From Pseudomonadota bacterium (GTDB lineage: Bacteria; Desulfobacterota; Binatia; Binatales; Binataceae): a stretch of DNA of 64,000 bases. The notes beneath the pieces are model-generated. The model was not told where the DNA came from, ran no database searches, and was given only the letters and a program-made list of their open reading frames with translations. Made by a program: the position numbers and the translations under genes. The number at the start of each line of letters is the position of its first letter. The stretch's first letter is position 1. The stretch spans positions 248,001 through 312,000 of the forward strand of contig JAJPIF010000011.1 of NCBI GenBank assembly GCA_021324885.1, in the 5' to 3' direction. This document shows, piece after piece, positions 58,487 through 64,000 of the stretch.

Positions 58487-59932
58487 ATGGCCAGCAAAGC
58501 AGCTTCGATTCGCGCGCGGCTTAACCATCCCGTGATCGATGCGGACGGCCACTGGGTCGAGTTCTCGCCGGTGGTGGCGCAAGAACTGAGGCGAATTGGC
58601 GGGGACAAGGCCGCCCAGGGTTTCAAGGCGGTCGAAGGGATGATCAACCGTATTCTGTCCTTCAGCGACGATGAGCGGCGGATGCGCCGTTCGGCGCAGC
58701 AGGGATGGTGGTCATTTCCCACCGCCAACACGATCGACGGGGCAACCGCGCTGTTCCCGCGTCTTTTGTACGAACGGCTGGATGAACTTGGCATGGACTT
58801 CGCCGTGCTCTATCCAACGGGCGCCCTGGGCATCGCCTTCAACCCTGACGCCGAAACGCGCAATGCCACCTGCCGGGCTTTCAACACCTATATCGCTGAA
58901 GAGTTTGGCGCGCTTTGCGATCGAATTACTCCAGCGGCGGTAATTCCGATGGAAACGCCCGAGGAAGCGATTACCGAACTGGATCACGCAATTGGTACGC
59001 TGGGGCTTAAAGTCGTGGTGATGGCCAGTCTGATGCGCCGTCCGATCGAGGCGGTCGCGCGCAAAAATCCCGATGCGGCCCGGTTCGCATACTGGTTTGA
59101 TCCGGTGGGGCTGGACAGCAAATACAACTACGATCCGGTATGGGCAAAGTGCGAAGAACTTGGCGTTGCGCCGACCTTCCATTCGGGCTCGCGCGGTTTC
59201 GGTTTGCGCACTTCGCCGACCAATTTCGTCTATAACCATATCGGCCATTTTGCCGCCGCCGGCGAAGCGGTCTGCAAGGCCCTGTTCATGGGTGGCGTCA
59301 CGCGGCGTTTCCCCAATCTCAATTTCGCGTTTCTGGAAGGCGGCGTGGGATGGGCGTGCAACCTCTACGCGGACCTGATCGGGCATTGGAAAAAGCGCGG
59401 GCTCCAGGCGCTTGACGCGACCAGACCCGACAATCTCAACCGCAGGCTGCTTTCGGAACTGGCGGCGCGTTACGGCGGTCCGGCGGTGACAGAATATCTG
59501 CGGGAGCGAAACGGCGAAATCGACACGCGCATGCTCACGCGCGATAATGCGCCGCCCCAACTGGACGACTTCGCCGCCTGCGAGATCGGGCGAGCCGAGG
59601 ATATCCGCGATCTTTTCACCACCAACTTCTATTTCGGATGCGAGGCCGACGATCCGATTAACGCCTGGGCCTTCAACCGCAAATTGAATCCATACGGGGC
59701 TCGTCTGAACGCGCTGTTCGGCTCCGACATCGGCCATTTCGACGTGCCCGACATGGGCGAGGTGCTGCCCGAGGCCTATGAACTGGTCGAAGCGGGCCTG
59801 ATCAGCAATGACGACTTTCGCGACTTTGTGTTTGGCAACGCCGTCCGCTTCTGGAGCAGGGGCAATCCCGATTTTTTCAAAGGCACCCGCGTCGAGAAAC
59901 AGGCGTTGGCTGCCAACGCGTCAGCCGCATAG
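58487..59932 (+). CDS. Amidohydrolase-2 family protein (larger type)
   Basis: 481 residues from ATG 58487 (CAGGAG upstream). The first metal motif is IDADGHW (Asp18, Asp20, His22). Later come FHSGSRGFG, YNHIGHFAAAGEAVCKALFMGG, FAFLEGGVGWACNLYADLIGHW and SDIGHFDVPDMGEVLPEAY, where the last Asp lies. It is about 100 residues longer than the 21825-22967 relative and is a distinct branch of the same family, common in uncultured soil bacteria. Substrate unknown. Confidence 0.85.
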   Translation: MASKAASIRARLNHPVIDADGHWVEFSPVVAQELRRIGGDKAAQGFKAVEGMINRILSFSDDERRMRRSAQQGWWSFPTANTIDGATALFPRLLYERLDELGMDFAVLYPTGALGIAFNPDAETRNATCRAFNTYIAEEFGALCDRITPAAVIPMETPEEAITELDHAIGTLGLKVVVMASLMRRPIEAVARKNPDAARFAYWFDPVGLDSKYNYDPVWAKCEELGVAPTFHSGSRGFGLRTSPTNFVYNHIGHFAAAGEAVCKALFMGGVTRRFPNLNFAFLEGGVGWACNLYADLIGHWKKRGLQALDATRPDNLNRRLLSELAARYGGPAVTEYLRERNGEIDTRMLTRDNAPPQLDDFAACEIGRAEDIRDLFTTNFYFGCEADDPINAWAFNRKLNPYGARLNALFGSDIGHFDVPDMGEVLPEAYELVEAGLISNDDFRDFVFGNAVRFWSRGNPDFFKGTRVEKQALAANASAA

Positions 59933-59964
59933 ATGCGCGATGATTGCGCGCACACCGCAGCGTT

Positions 59965-60606
59965 TCAGTAGCCGCCGAGCGTCAGCACGCCGTGGACGAT
60001 GTCCATCACAGCCATCGTCCTGGGATTAACCAGAACGGCGTCGCCATTGTAGAAATAAAGGTTCGAATCCGGCGGCAGCGGACCGAGCCTGCTCACCAAT
60101 TCGGGTGGCGCAGGCACCATGTAGCTGAGATATTCCGGCGGCAGCGGCTGGTTAATCACCAGCTTTTTCTCCAGTCCCGGCGGCAGTTCTCCGGTGCGCT
60201 CCAGGTGCTTGCGCAATCCGGGGGGCAGGCGGTCGATTGCTTCCGGCGTGTAGTAGCTGCGGATGATGGTGACGCGGTCGGGGTTGAAATATGGACCGCC
60301 GTAATACGACGGCTGGACATACGCGCCGTAGTCGTGCCCGTGGTGCTTGCTGCCCGCGTAATAGTTGTAATCGCCACCGTGTCCGTGCTTGCCGTGGTCA
60401 TAGCGATGGTGGTCACCGCCGCCATGGCCGTGCTTGTTACCGTGACCCCCGCCGCCATGGCCGTGGTTGTCATGGTAGCCACCGAAATCGCCCTGGTCGT
60501 TGCCTTCTCCGCCGCCATGCCCTGCGTAAGACCAGCGCGGAAACGCCGCCAGGCTGACGATTACACCCGCGATTACAATTGTGGAAAGCAGCTTGATTCT
60601 AATCAT
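59965..60606 (-). CDS. Secreted His/Gly-rich protein
   Basis: 213 residues. A signal peptide (about 1-28, cleavage near SYA), then about 70 residues of His/Gly/Asp/Tyr repeats (HGGGGHGNKHGHGGGDHH), and a C-terminal domain with LPPGLRKHLERTGELPPGLEKKL, a pattern seen in RcnB-like periplasmic proteins. Metal binding by the histidine cluster is likely but inferred. It is divergent from argJ, 116 bases apart. Confidence 0.72.
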   Translation of the reverse strand: MIRIKLLSTIVIAGVIVSLAAFPRWSYAGHGGGEGNDQGDFGGYHDNHGHGGGGHGNKHGHGGGDHHRYDHGKHGHGGDYNYYAGSKHHGHDYGAYVQPSYYGGPYFNPDRVTIIRSYYTPEAIDRLPPGLRKHLERTGELPPGLEKKLVINQPLPPEYLSYMVPAPPELVSRLGPLPPDSNLYFYNGDAVLVNPRTMAVMDIVHGVLTLGGY

Positions 60607-60722
60607 TTGCCCGCTTTTACTTTAAACCAGTTAGCCTGATATGCAGCCGCGCGTCAAGGTTGCTCACGACCCTTGCCCCACCGCGCAGCCTCTGGTTTAG
60701 ATAGCGCGACGGGAGGTGCGCA

Positions 60723-61919
60723 ATGGAGGTGAGACCGGAGCCGCGGGCGGTTGCGGGATTTCGATTTGCGGGCGTCGCAGCCGGTATGAAAACCGACCCC
60801 ACCCGCAAGGATTTGGGACTGATCGTTGCGGACTCGCCGGCCGCCGCCGCTGCGATCTTCACCACCAACCAGGTCAAGGCCGCGCCGGTCATTTTGGCCG
60901 ATCAGCGTGTGCGCGGCGGCCGCGCACAGGCGATCGCGGCGAACTCGGGCTGTGCCAATTGCTTCACAGGCAGGGATGGGATGAGGCTGGCGATCGCTTC
61001 CTGCGCGCAGGTGGCCGCCAAGCTTGGTTGTGCGGAAAATCTCGTCCTGCCCTGTTCTACCGGCGTGATCGGCCATCTTTATGACTTCGATAAATACCGC
61101 GCCGGCGTGCAGCGCGCCTGCGAGGCCCTTTCCCCTGACGGTCTGGCTGACTTCGCGATGGCGATAATGACCACCGACACGACGCCTAAGATGGCCTCGA
61201 CAACGGTGCGAATCGGGGGCGCGACGGTCACGATCGCAGGCGCCGCTAAGGGCGCGGGCATGATCGCTCCGAACATGGCGACGATGCTTGCCTTTATTGT
61301 GACCGATGCGGCGCTGCCCGCCACTATGCTGAGGCGGGCGCTGGCGCACGCCGCACCATCAAGCTTCAACGCGATCACCGTCGACGGCGATATGTCCACC
61401 AATGACACTTTGATGTTGCTGGCCAGCGGAGCTGCCGCCAACCGCAAATTGTCGGATTCCGAAGCCGTATCATTTGAAAACGCCGTGAGCGCCGTCGCAC
61501 AAAGTCTCGCTCGTCAGTTGGTTTATGACGGCGAGGGCGCCACCAAGTTTGTCAATGTCGAGGTGCGCGGGGCGCGATCCACCACGGAGGCGGCGCGGGT
61601 CGCCCGTCAAATCGCCAATTCCCCGCTGGTCAAGACCGCCTTTTTCGGCGGTGATCCAAACGTCGGACGAATAGCGGCCGCGGCGGGCGCCTGCGGAGTG
61701 CGTTTCGATCCGGATCGGATCGAGCTGTGGGTGGACAAAATCAAAATCGCGGCGCGCGGCATGATTCTGACCAGTGCGTTGCCCGCCGCCGCCCTGGCGA
61801 TGCGCCAGCGGGAGTTCAAGCTGCGGCTCGACCTCAAGCAGGGGTCGGCGCGCTTCAACATGATGACTTGCGACTTGAGTTATGATTACGTCAAAATCAA
61901 CGCCGAATATATCACTTGA
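60723..61919 (+). CDS. argJ: Bifunctional glutamate N-acetyltransferase / amino-acid N-acetyltransferase
   Basis: 398 residues. GAGMIAPNMATMLAF contains the autoproteolytic Ala-Thr bond, where Thr becomes the new nucleophile. Also NSGCANCFTG, MTTDTTPKMAS, NAITVDGDMSTNDT and GDPNVGRIAAAAG. It moves acetyl groups in the arginine pathway (cyclic route). The other arg genes are not in the window. Confidence 0.93.
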   Translation: MEVRPEPRAVAGFRFAGVAAGMKTDPTRKDLGLIVADSPAAAAAIFTTNQVKAAPVILADQRVRGGRAQAIAANSGCANCFTGRDGMRLAIASCAQVAAKLGCAENLVLPCSTGVIGHLYDFDKYRAGVQRACEALSPDGLADFAMAIMTTDTTPKMASTTVRIGGATVTIAGAAKGAGMIAPNMATMLAFIVTDAALPATMLRRALAHAAPSSFNAITVDGDMSTNDTLMLLASGAAANRKLSDSEAVSFENAVSAVAQSLARQLVYDGEGATKFVNVEVRGARSTTEAARVARQIANSPLVKTAFFGGDPNVGRIAAAAGACGVRFDPDRIELWVDKIKIAARGMILTSALPAAALAMRQREFKLRLDLKQGSARFNMMTCDLSYDYVKINAEYIT

Positions 61920-61981
61920 TCGCGGCGACGGTGCGGGCAGCGGCGAATAAACCGGTTGCATCCGGCTGAGAGGGAGCAAGC

Positions 61982-62287
61982 GTGGGTAATCTGGTAAAAG
62001 TCGCAAACGTGGCGGATATCGCCGAAGGCACGGGCAAGCCCTTTGAAGTGGAGGGGACCACGGTCGCCGTGTTCAATGTGGGCGGCAAGTTTTACGCGAT
62101 CAACAACACCTGTCTGCATCGGGGCGGTCCTCTGGGCGAGGGCGACCTGGACGGCAATATCGTCACCTGTCCATGGCACGGATGGTTTTACGACGTCACC
62201 ACCGGCTGTTACATGGAGGACGAGAGCAAGCGCGTGGCGTGCTATCCGGTTAAAGTGGAGGGCGACGCGGTTCTGGTGGAAATCTGA
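61982..62287 (+). CDS. Rieske-type [2Fe-2S] ferredoxin
   Basis: 101 residues, GTG start 61982. Cluster ligands CxH (Cys44, His46, CLHRGGPLGEG) and CxxH (Cys63, His66, CPWHGWFYDV). It matches the soluble BphF/NirD-like Rieske ferredoxins that pass electrons to oxygenases. No oxygenase is adjacent, so the partner is unknown. Confidence 0.92.
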   Translation: MGNLVKVANVADIAEGTGKPFEVEGTTVAVFNVGGKFYAINNTCLHRGGPLGEGDLDGNIVTCPWHGWFYDVTTGCYMEDESKRVACYPVKVEGDAVLVEI

Positions 62288-62296
62288 GCCTTTGCG

Positions 62297-62632
62297 ATGT
62301 TGCTGGCAGTGGCAGAACCAAACCTGGCAAAGGATTGTCAAACCTGGGTTACGTCCGCTGTTGCCGGGTTTGTCGTGCTCGTGTTGCTGCTGTGTGCAAG
62401 CGCATATGCACAGCCATACAGCAACGACGCGGGAATCGTGACGCCTCTTAAAGGGCGGACGGTGGAGCAGATGGTTGCCCAATATGGCCGACCGATCGAG
62501 GCTATTACGCTGTCCGAAACGGGCGGCCGTCTGCTGATTTTCGTGACCCCCCGTGGTGACCGCTACGTCGTCGAAACCGACGTTTCCGGGCACGTCGTCA
62601 GCGCCGCCGTCAAACATCCGGCAAACCGGTAG
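62297..62632 (+). CDS. Small secreted hypothetical protein
   Basis: 111 residues. A long signal peptide (hydrophobic 18-36, cleavage near AYAQ), then a short domain with VEQMVAQYGRPIEAITLSETGGRLLIFVTPRGDRYVVETDVSGHVVSAAV, predicted beta-rich. No family is recognised. It starts 9 bases after the ferredoxin stop. Confidence 0.6.
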   Translation: MLLAVAEPNLAKDCQTWVTSAVAGFVVLVLLLCASAYAQPYSNDAGIVTPLKGRTVEQMVAQYGRPIEAITLSETGGRLLIFVTPRGDRYVVETDVSGHVVSAAVKHPANR

Positions 62633-62738
62633 GGGTCGGACCAGGTCCGTGGGTTTGCCTTGGGTCCGCCCTGTGGGCCAGGGTGGGCGCGATCGCTGCC
62701 GTTCGCCTTAAATCGCGTGCTGGAGTATGCGGTTGAGG

Positions 62739-64000
62739 ATGAGCGGTTGGGACGGGGTGAAACAGAACCTCAGGGAAAGCGAAGACGCAATCGGTTTCAA
62801 TGCGCGGTCGCTGGGAATTTCCTGGCTCAATCGTGATCTCCTCTGGCTCTTCGGGTTGCGCGTTCTGCGCAGCCTTTCGCAGGGTTATCTGGGAATAATT
62901 CTCCCGCTGTACCTGGTTGCGCTGGGTTATGGCGCAGTTGCGCTTGGCACTTTGCTGGCTTTTTCGGCGATTGCGGCGGCGGCGATTTCGATGCTGGTGG
63001 GAGTTTTGGCCGACCGCATCGGGCGCAAGAAATGTCTAATCGGGATTTCCATCTTACTGGGCATCGGCGGAGTTGGTTTCGCCTTCGCCCGGACCTTCAC
63101 GTGGCTGGTAGTTTTTGCCGCCGCCGGATCGATCGGGCGTGGCGGAGCGCTGGCGGGCGGCGCCTGGGGACCGTTTTATCCCGCCGTTCAAGCGCTGGTC
63201 GCTGAACATTCCTCGGACTTCGACCGCACCAGGGTCTTTGGCGCCTTCTCCTTCGTCGGAGTGATAACCGCGGCGCTTGGCACTCTTCTGGCCGGGTTGC
63301 CTTCGCTGCTCGCGCACACCGCCGCGATCCCCGAACTTGTGACCTATCGCGCCTTGTTTGTCGCGGCCGGAGGTTTGGGTTTTGCGATGGTGTTCGCGGC
63401 CTTGCCCCTGCGCGAGTTGCGCGGCCCCATCTATCGCGGGACCGCCGAAGCCTCGCGAGCGCCCGCGCCTGTGACGGTCGATACGCCGCGAAAATTGGGG
63501 CTTTCGCGCCAGTCGTGGCGCCTGGTGCTGCGCTTCATGATCACCAACGCGACCAACGGGCTGGCGATCGGGATGCTTGGTCCAATCGTGGTGTACTGGT
63601 TTTATCGCCGTTTCGGAGTTGACTCCGCCCAATTGGCGGAGGTCTTTTTCGTGCTCAACCTGGTTAGTTCTTTGCCTTACCTGGTAGCGGGACGCGTGGC
63701 ATCGCGGCTGGGCTCCGTGCGCGCGGTAGTGATGACGCGCGCGGTTTCGTCGGTACTGCTGTTCGCCGTTGTTTTGATGCCTACATTTTTATGGGCGGCC
63801 GCGATTTACGGCATCCGGATGCTGTTCAACATCCTGTCGATCCCGGTACGGCAGAGCTACCTGATGGGCGTAATACCGCCGCCGGAGCGTTCCAGCGCGT
63901 CGGGATTTGCGAACTTCCCCTCCCAGGTCATGTCGGCCGTGGGCCCTTATATCGCGGGACTTTTCATGGAGCACCTGTTCATCTCCCTGCCGTTGGAATT
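62739..64000 (+). CDS. MFS transporter (runs off window end)
   Basis: Starts ATG 62739 with TTGAGG just upstream; about 420 codons are present and the frame is still open at 64000. The N-terminus is MSGWDGVKQNLRESEDAIGF, followed by hydrophobic helices. The loop 2-3 signature is GVLADRIGRKKCL, an MFS hallmark. Substrate unknown. Confidence 0.85.
   Translation, partial: MSGWDGVKQNLRESEDAIGFNARSLGISWLNRDLLWLFGLRVLRSLSQGYLGIILPLYLVALGYGAVALGTLLAFSAIAAAAISMLVGVLADRIGRKKCLIGISILLGIGGVGFAFARTFTWLVVFAAAGSIGRGGALAGGAWGPFYPAVQALVAEHSSDFDRTRVFGAFSFVGVITAALGTLLAGLPSLLAHTAAIPELVTYRALFVAAGGLGFAMVFAALPLRELRGPIYRGTAEASRAPAPVTVDTPRKLGLSRQSWRLVLRFMITNATNGLAIGMLGPIVVYWFYRRFGVDSAQLAEVFFVLNLVSSLPYLVAGRVASRLGSVRAVVMTRAVSSVLLFAVVLMPTFLWAAAIYGIRMLFNILSIPVRQSYLMGVIPPPERSSASGFANFPSQVMSAVGPYIAGLFMEHLFISLPLE

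Noticed and set aside
60350-60540. Short repeated GTGG/CCAC tract that resembles an array
   Set aside because: It encodes the His/Gly repeats of the secreted protein in frame; unit lengths vary and no spacers exist, so not a CRISPR or tandem array.

Overview
The window reads as a contiguous piece of chromosome from a GC-rich, Gram-negative, diderm bacterium. Outer-membrane barrels, lipoproteins, an L,D-transpeptidase and a lytic transglycosylase support that. The gene mix resembles uncultured soil or subsurface lineages such as Candidatus Binatota: MMPL/RND transporters, amidohydrolase-2 and LLM flavin enzymes, CaiB-type CoA transferase, acyl-CoA dehydrogenase, and an NtrBC pair. That placement is inference, since no rRNA or marker set is present. 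About 58 genes are supported. I saw no tRNA, rRNA, CRISPR array or insertion sequence.

Layout. 0.2-10.0 kb: two outer-membrane barrels, a DUF3313 lipoprotein, DUF1254/1214 protein and arylsulfatase (all minus), then a soluble two-component system (receiver-only regulator, GAF histidine kinase, FixJ-type regulator). Two copies of one bipartite inverted repeat, with identical geometry, lie upstream of the DUF3313 gene and in the sulfatase/regulator divergent gap. They look like operators of one regulon. 10.2-14.7 kb: SGNH hydrolase divergent from an STT3/PglB-like oligosaccharyltransferase, followed by a truncated glycosyltransferase. 14.8-26.7 kb: MFS transporter, indoleamine 2,3-dioxygenase, and two paralogous MMPL transporters bracketing a ThDP enzyme and an amidohydrolase, then an alpha/beta hydrolase. 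26.8-29.6 kb: acyl-CoA dehydrogenase, monoheme cytochrome c, tetraheme NapC/NrfH-like cytochrome and a membrane cyclic-nucleotide-binding protein, all tightly packed.

29.6-42.5 kb is mostly housekeeping: L,D-transpeptidase, UvrD helicase, RlmE, a BFN-PDZ lipoprotein, a frameshifted LLM oxidoreductase, an acyltransferase, a Fur-box-controlled FTR1 permease, 3-hydroxyacyl-CoA dehydrogenase, GreA and a D-aminoacylase-like hydrolase. 42.6-49.3 kb is a complete alternative 'N-ATPase' operon (atpDCQRBEFAG) with a b-delta fused subunit and a c subunit with two membrane carboxylates. 49.5-54.1 kb: CoA transferase and an ntrB-ntrC-thiE operon. 54.6-64 kb: lytic transglycosylase, phosphatase, TrmJ, phosphoesterase, amidohydrolase, a His/Gly-rich secreted protein, ArgJ, a Rieske ferredoxin and an MFS transporter that runs off the window.

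The strongest candidates for undescribed biology are the twin-operator sulfatase/outer-membrane regulon, the STT3 locus with its glycosyltransferase remnant, the acyl-CoA dehydrogenase/multiheme module, and the BFN-PDZ lipoprotein.
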